From UBA4582 sp047629195 (GTDB lineage Bacteria > Pseudomonadota > Gammaproteobacteria > Pseudomonadales > Azotimanducaceae), in the NCBI GenBank assembly GCA_047629195.1, contig JBLHWY010000011.1, positions 3,531-67,530 of the forward strand: 64,000 bases of DNA. The letters are read 5' to 3'. Positions 33,904 through 43,013 of the stretch are shown one piece after another. The notes under the pieces are model-generated. The model had not been told where the DNA came from, ran no database searches, and worked only from the letters and a program-made list of their open reading frames with translations. Position numbers and translations under genes: made by a program. How positions within the stretch are numbered: position 1 is the stretch's first letter; each line of letters opens with the position of its first letter.

Positions 33904-34530
33904 GTGATTGATCTAAATGTGCTGCAGTGGCTGGATCTTGCTGGTGTCTTTGTCTTCGCAAGTAGTGGTGCGCTTGTTGCGGCCAGAAACAGGCTGGATA
34001 TTGTTGGTTTTGTCGTCATTGGATTTATCACCTCGGTTGGTGGGGGCACGCTGCGTGATCTCTTGGTTGATGTTCCTGTTTTCTGGATTCAGCAATCCAT
34101 CTACATATGGATAGCGCTAGTTGCAGCGGTGATCACCTTTGGTTTTTCGGGTTTTATTGACAAAAGAAGGCGTTGGATTGTTTGGTTTGATGCTGTTGGC
34201 TTATCAGTGTTTTGTGTACTTGGTGCGGCCAAGGGATTGGAGATTACAGGAGATCCTGTAATTTCTGTCATGATGGGAGTCGTATCTGCGGTATTTGGTG
34301 GTGTATTGCGAGATATAATATGTAACGAAGTTCCACTCATTTTTCGCGGAGAGATATATGCGACTGCAGCGTTTTTTGGTTCAGCCCTCTTCGTTACAGC
34401 TATGACTTTTGACATATCAAAGAATCTTGCACTTTGGCTGGGTATAGGTGGAGCATTGGCCCTACGCGCAGGCGCTATTTTATGGGGGTGGTCTCTACCT
34501 AAGTCGAGAGGGCTGCATGATCCCGCCTAA
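33904..34530 (+). CDS. TRIC/UPF0126-family membrane channel protein
   Basis: The protein is about 208 residues with seven hydrophobic segments and two internal repeats. Typical motifs are FVFASSGALVAARNRLDIVGF and the paired GGGTLRDLL and GGVLRDII. Bacterial relatives (YicG-like) are related to trimeric intracellular cation channels. GGGG at 33892-33895 is eight bases from GTG 33904, which I take as the start in preference to the TTG at 33898. Confidence 0.85.
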   Translation: MIDLNVLQWLDLAGVFVFASSGALVAARNRLDIVGFVVIGFITSVGGGTLRDLLVDVPVFWIQQSIYIWIALVAAVITFGFSGFIDKRRRWIVWFDAVGLSVFCVLGAAKGLEITGDPVISVMMGVVSAVFGGVLRDIICNEVPLIFRGEIYATAAFFGSALFVTAMTFDISKNLALWLGIGGALALRAGAILWGWSLPKSRGLHDPA

Positions 34531-34685
34531 CACGTTTGTGTGCTGTTGCTTCTCTAACCCTTCGCGCATATTCTTCTGTTTTCAAATAATTATCATGTGA
34601 CCGGTATCGGAAGATCAAATTGCCTAGATATAGATATCACCGGCTGCGAATAACCAACAATTAAAATCAAACTCCAGGAGTTGAA

Positions 34686-35855
34686 ATGTCAGATGTATAT
34701 ATAGTTGAAGCTTGTAGAAGCCCGAATGGTAAACGAGGTAAAGGTCTAGCCGGCATGAAGCCAGCAGACTTGCTTGGTGCTATACAAAAAGCTGCACTGG
34801 AGAGGAGTGGCGTCGCTCCTGAAAAGGTAGATCAAGTCATTGGTGGCTGTGTGTCACAGGTTGGAGAGCAGACTTTCAATATCGCTCGAATAGCTTGGCT
34901 CTCCCAAGGACTCCCGCTTGAAGTGGCAGCGACAACCGTTGATTCTCAATGCGGTTCTAGTCAGCAAGCGACATCGATGGGGGCATCTATGATTGGCGCC
35001 GGGGTGGAAGATATTGTGATGGCTTGTGGTGTTGAAATGATGAGCCGTGTTCCGCTGGGGTCTGCGATGAAAGACGGATCTCCGATGGGAGAAAAGTACG
35101 CCGACTATTACCAGCCTACTAGCCAGTTTATGGGTGCGGCAATGATTGCTGAGGAGTATCAAATTACACGTGCGGACACGGATCAATTTGGTCTTGAAAG
35201 CCAGCAGAAAGCGATCGCGGCTTGGGCAGAAGGTAGATTTGATCGAGAAGTTGTTCCAATCGAAGCGCCAGTACTCGGTGAAGATTTTAAACCGACTGGG
35301 GAAACTAAAATTGTTTCTAAAGATGAAGGTTTAAGAGCGACGGATATTGAGTCGCTAAAATCACTGAAAGCGGTTCCAGGTCAGGAAATTCATACGGCTG
35401 GTAGTAGTTCTCAAATATCAGATGGTGCAGCCGCTATTATCATGGCGTCAGCAAAAGCCGTTAAAGAGCTTAATCTGAAGCCGCGCGCAAAAATTATTGC
35501 CCACACAATGGTGGGTGTCGATCCAGTGACAATGTTAAAAGGCCCAATTCCGGCTACTCGAAAGGTGCTTGAACGAGCCGGACTGCAGTTAGAAGATATT
35601 GATATTTTTGAGGTTAACGAAGCTTTTGCCTCAGTTGTGCTTGGATGGGAGAAAGATCTCGGTGTCGATCGCGCTCGCGTAAACGTTAACGGTGGCGCGA
35701 TTGCGCTAGGTCATCCGACGGGTAGTACCGGTGCTCGTTTGATTACGACTGCACTCCATGAACTTGAAAGAATTGGTGGGCGCTATGCATTGATCGCAAT
35801 GTGTTGTGGTGGTGGTCTGGGTACGGGCACCATAATCGAGCGTATCGCTGACTAG
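34686..35855 (+). CDS. Acetyl-CoA C-acyltransferase (thiolase)
   Basis: The 389-residue thiolase has the nucleophile Cys89 in TVDSQCGSSQQA. The His loop is GHPTGSTGARL and the second Cys is in CCGGGLGTG. It would cleave 3-ketoacyl-CoA with CoA, or condense two acyl-CoA units. The catalytic neighbourhood VEMMSRVP and EVNEAFA are standard. CCAGGAGTTGAA before the ATG is a good ribosome-binding site. It may complete the beta-oxidation steps represented by the acyl-CoA dehydrogenase and synthetases elsewhere here. Confidence 0.92.
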   Translation: MSDVYIVEACRSPNGKRGKGLAGMKPADLLGAIQKAALERSGVAPEKVDQVIGGCVSQVGEQTFNIARIAWLSQGLPLEVAATTVDSQCGSSQQATSMGASMIGAGVEDIVMACGVEMMSRVPLGSAMKDGSPMGEKYADYYQPTSQFMGAAMIAEEYQITRADTDQFGLESQQKAIAAWAEGRFDREVVPIEAPVLGEDFKPTGETKIVSKDEGLRATDIESLKSLKAVPGQEIHTAGSSSQISDGAAAIIMASAKAVKELNLKPRAKIIAHTMVGVDPVTMLKGPIPATRKVLERAGLQLEDIDIFEVNEAFASVVLGWEKDLGVDRARVNVNGGAIALGHPTGSTGARLITTALHELERIGGRYALIAMCCGGGLGTGTIIERIAD

Positions 35856-36132
35856 TTAGTTCCCGTCCGTAAATACTCCTTCCTGGGTGAGTTTCGGAGA
35901 CTTTTCAGATCTGTTGGTTTAAAAATCAATAGGTTGTCGGGAAGTAACCATGGAGATGTTAAGTTTTCGGATAAGGACTAGCTATCGCCTTACTCTAAGT
36001 TCCTATCCTAGATAGGGAGGTGATAACTGGCCGATCAGCTTTAACTTAATTTGTTAAAGCTGGTCCTAAATTTGCTAAAAAGTGGTAAATTTCTTCTACA
36101 ATTAAATTCAAGTTCTTTTCCTAAATTAATGT

Positions 36133-36172
36133 GAATTGTTAGCCGCCAACGAGACGTGGCGGCTAACAATTC
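36133..36172. terminator. 16-bp perfect hairpin
   Basis: GAATTGTTAGCCGCCA (36133-36148) pairs perfectly with 36157-36172 across an 8-nt loop and is followed by TATTTCTTTG. It is the strongest stem in the window and probably terminates transcription, perhaps from either direction. Confidence 0.65.
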
Positions 36173-36381
36173 TATTTCTTTGTGCCGCTTGTGATTTTTT
36201 CGACGAACGGTCAGTCTTTGGATGACAAGTTTCGTCGGTATAGTGGTGCTTTTAAGCCCTTTATAATTGCCTGAATGCTGATTTACAGTGGTTACTATTC
36301 AATAATATTTCAGCTTTCACAGGCTACCAAAATTGTAAGAAATGCTGCACACTCCTTATGTTAGTTCTCGGCTTGATTGAG

Positions 36382-36464
36382 ATGCACCATTACGGTGCAT
36401 TGTTGCGCAATGGTAGCTTTTCTAAGAAACAGCTTCTGTTTCTAAAGAAGCTACTATGCTTTTT
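36382..36464 (+). promoter_or_regulatory. Structured leader: alternative hairpins plus terminator-like stem
   Basis: Hairpin 1 is ATGCACC/GGTGCAT (36382-36400). Hairpin 2 is CATTG/CAATG (36398-36412) and shares bases with hairpin 1, so the two exclude each other; ACCATT/AATGGT (36386-36414) is a further alternative. Hairpin 3 pairs GTAGCTT (36413-36419) with AAGCTAC (36448-36454) and AGAAACAG with CTGTTTCT, and is followed by a TTTTT run (36460-36464). This resembles an attenuator about 170 nt before the cytochrome gene. No known riboswitch class is recognised. Confidence 0.4.
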
Positions 36465-36484
36465 GTATATGGTTGTCATAGGCA

Positions 36485-36504
36485 GTGATCTATTTGAAGA
36501 TCAC
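36485..36504. promoter_or_regulatory. Inverted repeat, possible operator
   Basis: GTGATC (36485-36490) and GATCAC (36499-36504) are inverted copies separated by eight bases. The spacing does not fit CRP (six between the GTGA and TCAC cores) or FNR. It lies 127 bp before the pentaheme cytochrome gene. Confidence 0.35.
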
Positions 36505-36630
36505 GGGCGTATTCAGTAAAGGGATAGTTGACTATTCCAGGCAGGCGAGTATTTCGCCATTTAGTATGTTGAATATGATTTTTCAATACGTCAGTGTTTT
36601 GAAATCAAAGAGGTTAATTGGGAGTTCTAA

Positions 36631-38586
36631 ATGTCGGTTTGTACAACAAAAAGTTTATGTGACACTGCGATAAACTGGTTCGGGCTGAGATCGTTGACAA
36701 AAGTTGCTTTGCTATTCTTTTCCGTCATGAGCGTTTCATTAGTATCGGTTGCGAGCGCCGAGGAAATGAGCAATGATGAAATTGATGCCGCACACGCTGA
36801 GTCCTTCTTAGGTGACGGTTATCCTTCCGCGACTGAATGTGGCGAATGCCATCCTAAACAATATAAACAGTGGTCAGTATCGCAACACGCTTATGCTCAA
36901 ATGAGCCCGATCTTTAATGCGATGCAAGCAACTGTGCTTAAGTTTACCGCCGGTACCAATGGTGATTTTTGTATTCGTTGTCATACGCCCGTTGGGATGA
37001 ATCTCAATGAAGATGTCTTCATGAGTAATATTGATCGCCATCCAACATCAAGGGAAGGCGTCACATGTATAGTATGTCATCGATTAAACCAGTCATATGG
37101 CAAGGTTAGTGGCCGACTGGCGATTGAGACCGGGCCTGTTACTTCTGCAATCTACGGGCCTCTGGGTGAGCCAGCTGAGCTAGACAACGCCATTGATAAA
37201 GGCGGTTTAGTTGTCGATAACGACAAAGCAGGTCGTAAAGTTCATGGTGAAGTTAAAGGCCTATTCCAATTAAATACCTCGGGGTTCTGTGCAACTTGTC
37301 ATGATGTCAACCTGGTGAATGGTTTTCGCTTAGAGGAAGCTTTTAGCGAGTTTAAGAACAGCCCTGCCAACGCAAAAGGCGTCACTTGCCAGGATTGTCA
37401 TATGGGTAAGGAGCCTGGAAAGATCCTTGCTGAAAAATCAGACCCAGATTTTTATCACAAAAATTATGATTTTGGTCCCGCCGCGAAAGTTGGAAGCCTT
37501 GACACGAAAGATCGGAAGCTAACCAATCACATGTTTGTCGGGCCTGACTATTCGGTATTGCCTCCTTCCTTATTCCCACTCGATATTCGGGCAATTAAGG
37601 AGGAAAGCGAGAAAGATGACGTTCGAGCACGCGGTATGGCAACAATCCGCCAGTGGTTAGAGTTTGACTGGAAAGCAGGTTGGGGTAGCGACGACTTTGA
37701 AGACGAAGTTGATGACGATTATGAGTTCCCTGAACGATGGGCTTCGATTGATGATCGTTACGATGCACGCGAGATCATTGTTGATAATCTGAGGTTGCTC
37801 AAAGAAATTGAAATTCAACGGTTGAAGTTGCTGCAAAACGGCTACTTGATTGGAGATATCGATGTCGTCAAATCAAATTCAGACGGAATCGAATTCGCAG
37901 TTCAAGTGAAGAACGGAACCGATGGCCACAACGTACCGACTGGTTTTGACGCCGAGAGACTCGTTTGGCTCTATGTCACAGTCACAGACGCTGATGGCAA
38001 GGTTGTAAAGACATCTGGAGACCTTGATCCGAATGGTGACTTATTAGACCTTCACTCAAGCTATGTCCACAATCACGAGCTGCCGCTAGATAAAGAGCTG
38101 TTCAGCCTGCAGTCGAAGTTTTTAACCAGAAATATCGTCGGTGGAGAAAGAGAGCAAGTGCTGCCTGTCAATTACTCCGCAAGCCCATTGATCTTCTTGC
38201 GACCTTCGCGTAGCCCAACAGTATTGGTGGGACGGCCGGGTGGTGCTCGAAAGCACAAGATGGGTATTGAGCCGCTGGGCGAACGCTGGGCGAACTATAC
38301 CGTCTCATCAGAACAGCTTATTTCAGGTAAGCCGCCGTTTAAAGCAGTTGTTCAGCTGAAGGCTGCAATGGTGCCGGTTAACCTCGTAAATATTATTAAA
38401 GATGTAGGCTTCGACTACAACTTAAGTGCAAGGGAAGTTGCAGATGTGCTTGCTAATGGGCACGTTGATGAAAACGGCGATGTCGTAATATGGGATGAAG
38501 ATTCCGATGATCCCGTTGATAATCAAGTGGCAGGACATCAAGTAATTTGGGAAAAAGAAGTTGATCTGTCCGCGGGTGGACGGTAG
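36631..38586 (+). CDS. Periplasmic pentaheme cytochrome c (cytochrome c554-like heme domain)
   Basis: The 651-residue protein has a signal peptide ending LVSVASA (about residue 43). Five CXXCH heme sites follow: CGECH (70-74), CIRCH (114-118), CIVCH (146-150), CATCH and CQDCH, all in the first about 270 residues. The layout resembles the cytochrome c554 family. The C-terminal half has no hemes. It contains HNVPTGFDAERLVWLYVTV, a beta-sandwich-like segment common beside multiheme domains, and is rich in acidic residues. GGGAG lies six bases before the ATG. It is the first gene of the redox locus; electron-transfer function is clear, the partner is not. Confidence 0.85.
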   Translation: MSVCTTKSLCDTAINWFGLRSLTKVALLFFSVMSVSLVSVASAEEMSNDEIDAAHAESFLGDGYPSATECGECHPKQYKQWSVSQHAYAQMSPIFNAMQATVLKFTAGTNGDFCIRCHTPVGMNLNEDVFMSNIDRHPTSREGVTCIVCHRLNQSYGKVSGRLAIETGPVTSAIYGPLGEPAELDNAIDKGGLVVDNDKAGRKVHGEVKGLFQLNTSGFCATCHDVNLVNGFRLEEAFSEFKNSPANAKGVTCQDCHMGKEPGKILAEKSDPDFYHKNYDFGPAAKVGSLDTKDRKLTNHMFVGPDYSVLPPSLFPLDIRAIKEESEKDDVRARGMATIRQWLEFDWKAGWGSDDFEDEVDDDYEFPERWASIDDRYDAREIIVDNLRLLKEIEIQRLKLLQNGYLIGDIDVVKSNSDGIEFAVQVKNGTDGHNVPTGFDAERLVWLYVTVTDADGKVVKTSGDLDPNGDLLDLHSSYVHNHELPLDKELFSLQSKFLTRNIVGGEREQVLPVNYSASPLIFLRPSRSPTVLVGRPGGARKHKMGIEPLGERWANYTVSSEQLISGKPPFKAVVQLKAAMVPVNLVNIIKDVGFDYNLSAREVADVLANGHVDENGDVVIWDEDSDDPVDNQVAGHQVIWEKEVDLSAGGR

Positions 38587-38669
38587 CTATTTACTAGGCA
38601 ACTTCTTCTAGGCGACTTAGAGCTATACTGGGTAGTTTGAGTCATATTTGTGTTGAATTTAGGCAGTAT

Positions 38670-38721
38670 CGCCAGATTGGTTCGAGGAATTTGCTCATAA
38701 CCAATCTGGCGTTTGTTGTTT
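38670..38721 (+). terminator. Intrinsic terminator or attenuator between pentaheme and porin genes
   Basis: CGCCAGATTGGTT (38670-38682) pairs perfectly with AACCAATCTGGCG (38699-38711), followed by TTTGTTGTTT. The porin-like gene starts only 26 bp later, so it may reduce readthrough into the rest of the locus. Confidence 0.65.
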
Positions 38722-38746
38722 AAAAAGAATAATAGGAAAGTGGACG

Positions 38747-40201
38747 ATGGTAATGCGGAAGGATCAGCAGGTGCAAATAGGCAAGGGAAATGTGACGAGG
38801 TTCTTGAATCTACTCCCCTGTTTTATTCTTGGTGCGGGATTGGCGATTTCAAACATTGCACAGGGTGCGGGTTATAGTATTGGACCAGATGGTAAAAGAA
38901 GCAGCCGTATTTCTGACGAAGCCGTCGCGGTGCTCGATCTCGAAAGTATGCCGAGTCGACCCAATCCAATATTGGAGTTAGGTGGCGATTTTCTTGGGCC
39001 CGGTAATATTCGCAGAGGTTACGAGTTGCCCACGGGGGCCGTCTGGCAGCCCACGTTGTTGGTTTTTGGTACTCACCGAAGCGCTCTGCAGACGTTTCAT
39101 TCCGACGATGAGACAACTGCTGAATTTGCGAATCGGTTGGATCTTTTTGCAAATTTGCAGCTGACCGCGTCTGAGAGGTTTGTCTTAGGGTTACGCCCGC
39201 TAGATGATGAAGGAGAATTTACTTCTTACCAGTTTGAACCAGACAATGGCTTGCCCGACGATACTGGGTGGCAAGACGAGACAAACGTCAGGGTCAATAC
39301 TTTCTTTTTTGAAGGAGACTTTGGTGAAATTTTTCCTAATTTGTCGAAAGATGACCGAAAAGCGACGGATTATGGCTTTGTGGTTGGACGTCAACCAGTT
39401 AACTATCAAGCCGGTTTACTGATTAATGACAACATTGATGCAATCGGCGTTACTCGAAACACTTTATTACCGAAAGGCGGATCCGATCTACAGATTACCT
39501 TTATGTATGGTTGGAATGAAATTCATCGTGGTGACAGAATAGAAAGAGAAAACCAAAACCTATATGGTTTGTTCGTCAGCACCGATACGCCCAAAGCAAC
39601 ACAAAATTTCGACTTCCTTTACATGCAAGATCGTAATGGTGATACAGACGGTTTCTTCTGGGGTGTCAGTGATGTTCGGAGAATCGGTCACTTTAATCTC
39701 TCTAGTCGAATTGTTGGTTCGCAGGCGCTGGATAAAGAGTCCTCGGCAATTCAAGATGGTACGCTGGTGTTTGCCGAACTATCGTGGACACCTGCTTGGA
39801 CAGACGACAACATATACATTAACGGGTTCGCTGGTATCGACAATTTCAGGTCTGCTGCTCGTGATCCGGCGACCGGTGGTCCACTTGGCAGGACTGGCAT
39901 TCTGTTCGCGGCAATTGGCATGGGGAGATATGGTGCCCCTTTGAGCAATGGTGCAGACGGTTCAGTTGGTGGTGCAATTGGGTATCAGATGTTTATTAAT
40001 CCGATTGTTAATCAATTCATTTTCGAATTAGGCGCTAGAAAAGGAACCAGAGCAGGGGACGATACATCAATCGCTGCAGGGGCGCGTTACCGGCATGTAT
40101 TTGGGCAGCATATTGTCGCTCAGGTTGATGTGTTTGGTGCTCTAAACGAATCCCGGCCCGATTCTTACGGTGGTAGATTTGAATTACGGGTGGAGTTTTG
40201 A
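38747..40201 (+). CDS. Outer-membrane beta-barrel protein of the redox locus
   Basis: The 484-residue protein has an N-terminal signal peptide (hydrophobic about 19-38, ending IAQGAG). The body has alternating amphipathic strands, many Gly and aromatic residues, and a terminal Phe (FELRVEF) as in outer-membrane barrels. No heme motif is present. The strand pattern suggests perhaps 14-18 strands, though I cannot count them exactly. Its place among multiheme cytochromes recalls porin-cytochrome conduits (MtrB-like), but I see no clear sequence likeness to MtrB. An AGGAAAG site precedes the ATG. Confidence 0.7.
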   Translation: MVMRKDQQVQIGKGNVTRFLNLLPCFILGAGLAISNIAQGAGYSIGPDGKRSSRISDEAVAVLDLESMPSRPNPILELGGDFLGPGNIRRGYELPTGAVWQPTLLVFGTHRSALQTFHSDDETTAEFANRLDLFANLQLTASERFVLGLRPLDDEGEFTSYQFEPDNGLPDDTGWQDETNVRVNTFFFEGDFGEIFPNLSKDDRKATDYGFVVGRQPVNYQAGLLINDNIDAIGVTRNTLLPKGGSDLQITFMYGWNEIHRGDRIERENQNLYGLFVSTDTPKATQNFDFLYMQDRNGDTDGFFWGVSDVRRIGHFNLSSRIVGSQALDKESSAIQDGTLVFAELSWTPAWTDDNIYINGFAGIDNFRSAARDPATGGPLGRTGILFAAIGMGRYGAPLSNGADGSVGGAIGYQMFINPIVNQFIFELGARKGTRAGDDTSIAAGARYRHVFGQHIVAQVDVFGALNESRPDSYGGRFELRVEF

Positions 40202-40386
40202 TCCAACAACCTGTAGCTTTACGTACTTGTAATTTTACGTATTACTAGTAGTCTTAAACAGTAATAACAGACAGCAGATAATGTGACCGGAACGGCGAGT
40301 TCCAGAGGCAATCATTTCTAGTTTGTCGAAGAAATAATAATAAAAATACATTTGATGAATTTTAGAGACAAAAGGCCTAAGCATTT

Positions 40387-41670
40387 ATGATGGCAGCACT
40401 GTTGGACAATTTGTGGGTCGGTGGGGCTATTATAGTGATAGCCGTTACCGCATATGTACTTGTAGGCGTCACTGGCGCGTTAGCGCGGTTGGCTAACGAG
40501 AGACGCGCCAGAGAACAACAGGCAGAACAGTTTGCTTTGCAGATCAGCGGGGCAAGAAAGCAACAGCAAAAAGAAACGGGTAAATCACTTTCCTGGACCG
40601 GTACCCGAAAGTTTACAGTCGCTACCAAACACGTTGAAAGCACTGATGGTCAAGTGTGTTCTTTCTACCTCAAGCCCCATGACGAGAAAGCAATCCCATC
40701 ATTTGACCCCGGGCAGTTTTTAACTTTTGAACTAGACATTCCTGGAGATGAAAAAGACAGTAAGGTTAAACGCTGTTACTCGTTATCTGATGCGCCAAAA
40801 GATGGCGTATATCGTGTTTCTATTAAGCGTGTTCCCGGTCCTCGAGATCAACCGGAAATTCCAGCCGGCCTATCATCTAATTTCTTTCATGACTCGGTCA
40901 GCGAAGGCGATATATTGGATGTTCGAGCACCGTCAGGAAAGTTCTTCCTGGATATGAACAGTGATCGTCCTATCGTCTTGATTGGCGGTGGAGTTGGACT
41001 CACCCCTGTGATGAGCATGCTCAATGCGGTGATAGCATCGGGTGGCGATAGGGAAGTTTGGTTTTTCTACGGCGTGAGGAATAGTGCTGAACATGCCATG
41101 AAAGAGCACCTCGAGCAGGTGGCTGCAGAACATTCAAATGTCCGTATGAAAATTTGTTACAGCGCACCTTCTGACGATGATGTAATCGACGAAGACTACC
41201 ATCATAAATCTCGTGTAGGTGTGCCGCTTTTTAAAGAGGTCTTACCTTCTAACAATTATCAATATTTAATGTGCGGTCCACCACCAATGATGGAATCATT
41301 GGTTTCCGATCTAGAGGAATGGGGTGTACCTAAACCTGACATAATGAGAGAAAGCTTCGGTCCTGCGTCCGGTCGTAAAGCGCCCGCGATTAAAGCCAAT
41401 CCAGAGGCGGACGGTCCTGCCGTTTCCTTCAAAAAGTCAGGAAAATCAGCCCCTTGGGATCCTGCTTTTGATAGTCTCGTGAAATTTGCGGAAGCAAATG
41501 GTTGTGATATACCTTATGCCTGTTTGGCGGGCAATTGCGGTACTTGTGAAACGACCATAATTAGTGGTGAAGTCGACTATCAGGGCAACGACACTGATTT
41601 TGAACCAGAGAAAGGGACTTGCCTCGCTTGCTCCTGCGTTCCTAAGGGACCGATTGAGCTCGATGCATAA
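40387..41670 (+). CDS. Membrane-anchored NAD(P)H:[2Fe-2S] oxidoreductase
   Basis: The 427-residue protein has an N-terminal transmembrane helix (about 8-30) and a charged linker. A ferredoxin-reductase FAD domain follows (RCYSLSDAP with the FAD-binding Arg-x-Tyr-Ser) and then an NAD domain (IGGGVGLTPVMSML; CGPPPMMES). The C-terminal plant-type [2Fe-2S] domain has CLAGNCGTC (Cys379, 384, 387) with the fourth ligand among Cys412/415/417. This layout resembles NqrF or HCR-type reductases. It probably sits on the inner membrane facing the cytoplasm and feeds electrons from NAD(P)H into the redox locus. Confidence 0.85.
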   Translation: MMAALLDNLWVGGAIIVIAVTAYVLVGVTGALARLANERRAREQQAEQFALQISGARKQQQKETGKSLSWTGTRKFTVATKHVESTDGQVCSFYLKPHDEKAIPSFDPGQFLTFELDIPGDEKDSKVKRCYSLSDAPKDGVYRVSIKRVPGPRDQPEIPAGLSSNFFHDSVSEGDILDVRAPSGKFFLDMNSDRPIVLIGGGVGLTPVMSMLNAVIASGGDREVWFFYGVRNSAEHAMKEHLEQVAAEHSNVRMKICYSAPSDDDVIDEDYHHKSRVGVPLFKEVLPSNNYQYLMCGPPPMMESLVSDLEEWGVPKPDIMRESFGPASGRKAPAIKANPEADGPAVSFKKSGKSAPWDPAFDSLVKFAEANGCDIPYACLAGNCGTCETTIISGEVDYQGNDTDFEPEKGTCLACSCVPKGPIELDA

Positions 41671-41821
41671 GTTCAAGTGATCTATTACCAAATGTAGTAA
41701 TGAATAGATTGAACCGATCGAATTAAACTGAGATCGGTAATATAATGAGATTTTTAAAACTAGGTCTGCAAATATAACCCTGCAGACAACGATTACGACA
41801 AACCCAGAGAGGTGTTTCACA

Positions 41822-42937
41822 ATGACAGCCACGTTACTTCCAAAAAATATTCCTGCAAATGGAATAGGAAAAGCATTCAAGGTGTTGATAGCATCCTGCG
41901 TACTTATGGCTTTTAGTGCGTCCGTTTTTTCAGCAACAGCCGGAACATGGTTGACTGAAGATGAAGAAAAAGCGATGGCCGCGAACATTGTTGGTCCTAC
42001 CAAGAATGATGACAATTGTTCTTCGTGTCATGCTTTAGAAACTGAAGCCTGGGAAAACACGCGTCATTTCGCCACTTTTAAAGATCGTCATCGAACTGAC
42101 CGAGCAAAAGAAATTCTTGAAAACATGGGCGAGAGGAGCATGAAACGTGCCGCAGATTGTCGCCAATGTCACTATACTTCTGAATTGAAGAATGACAAAT
42201 TACGAGCATCTTTTGGTGTGAGTTGTGAATCATGTCATGGTGCGGCAAAAGAATGGCTGCCAATCCACTCTAAAGGCGGCGGCGATCTTAGCGCCTCTGA
42301 TCTTAAATGGGGTACAGGTAAATCTCAGGATCCAGCGAGCAGGTTGAAACGACTAGCGGCAGCTGAGGCCAAGGGCATGATCAATTCTGAAATGATTTAT
42401 GATATCGCTAAAAACTGTTTTGGCTGTCATACCGTTCCGAATGAAAATATTGTCAATACGGGCGCTCACAAAGCCGGAAGCGATTTTGATCTTGTTGCTT
42501 GGTCTCAGGGCGAGATTCTCCACAACTTCTCCAGTTCCGCCGGTGCACCAGATACCCCCAACAACAGACCTTCGACTGCAGAGCAAAAACGACGCCTCTA
42601 TGTCACAGGCTTAATGGTTGACCTTGAAACTTCTCTAGCCAATATCGGTAATGTTAAAGAGAAGGGTGGCAATTTCCACGTGGCAATGGTTGAGAGAGCT
42701 AATAAGGTTCGAGGCCAATTAGATGCTGTGTTAGGTGCTGTTGCGATAAGCGAAATCGCTGCTAGTCTTGGCGCAGTACCTTCACCGATTCAGGAATCTA
42801 CGATGGTTGGCGCAGACCTCCCGATGAACTTGGGCATGGCGGCTAAGGCTTTTCTTAATTCACATGACGGGACAGCGCTATCTGCTCTTGATGGCCTGAT
42901 GCCTACTGAGTATAAAGGTTCACCACACAAACAGTAA
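41822..42937 (+). CDS. Periplasmic tetraheme cytochrome c (c554-like)
   Basis: The 371-residue protein has a signal peptide (hydrophobic about 20-37, cut near SATA). Four CXXCH sites are present: CSSCH (66-70), CRQCH (113-117), CESCH (135-139) and CFGCH (199-203). The first part matches cytochrome c554-type layouts (CHALETEAWENTRHF). The last about 150 residues are helical without hemes. GAGAGG precedes the ATG by about nine bases. It is probably a periplasmic electron carrier between the membrane subunits and an acceptor. Confidence 0.85.
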   Translation: MTATLLPKNIPANGIGKAFKVLIASCVLMAFSASVFSATAGTWLTEDEEKAMAANIVGPTKNDDNCSSCHALETEAWENTRHFATFKDRHRTDRAKEILENMGERSMKRAADCRQCHYTSELKNDKLRASFGVSCESCHGAAKEWLPIHSKGGGDLSASDLKWGTGKSQDPASRLKRLAAAEAKGMINSEMIYDIAKNCFGCHTVPNENIVNTGAHKAGSDFDLVAWSQGEILHNFSSSAGAPDTPNNRPSTAEQKRRLYVTGLMVDLETSLANIGNVKEKGGNFHVAMVERANKVRGQLDAVLGAVAISEIAASLGAVPSPIQESTMVGADLPMNLGMAAKAFLNSHDGTALSALDGLMPTEYKGSPHKQ

Positions 42938-43013
42938 TATGAGCTGAGCGTGTTGTGTTACACAAGAATATAAGCAGCATTATTAATAGCTGTAATTAAA
43001 AAGGTTGGACGCA

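Larger units (their letters stand above)
35856..36630. other. Long upstream region of the redox locus, about 775 bp
   Basis: No convincing gene is present; a small frame at 36485-36673 overlaps the cytochrome start and is not family-like. It contains a 16-bp terminator hairpin (36133-36172), a cluster of overlapping hairpins ending in a T-run (36382-36464) and an inverted repeat GTGATC/GATCAC (36485-36504). The latter two look regulatory. Confidence 0.6.

Noticed and set aside
36485..36504. CRP or FNR binding site
   Set aside because: Spacing between the half-sites does not match either consensus.
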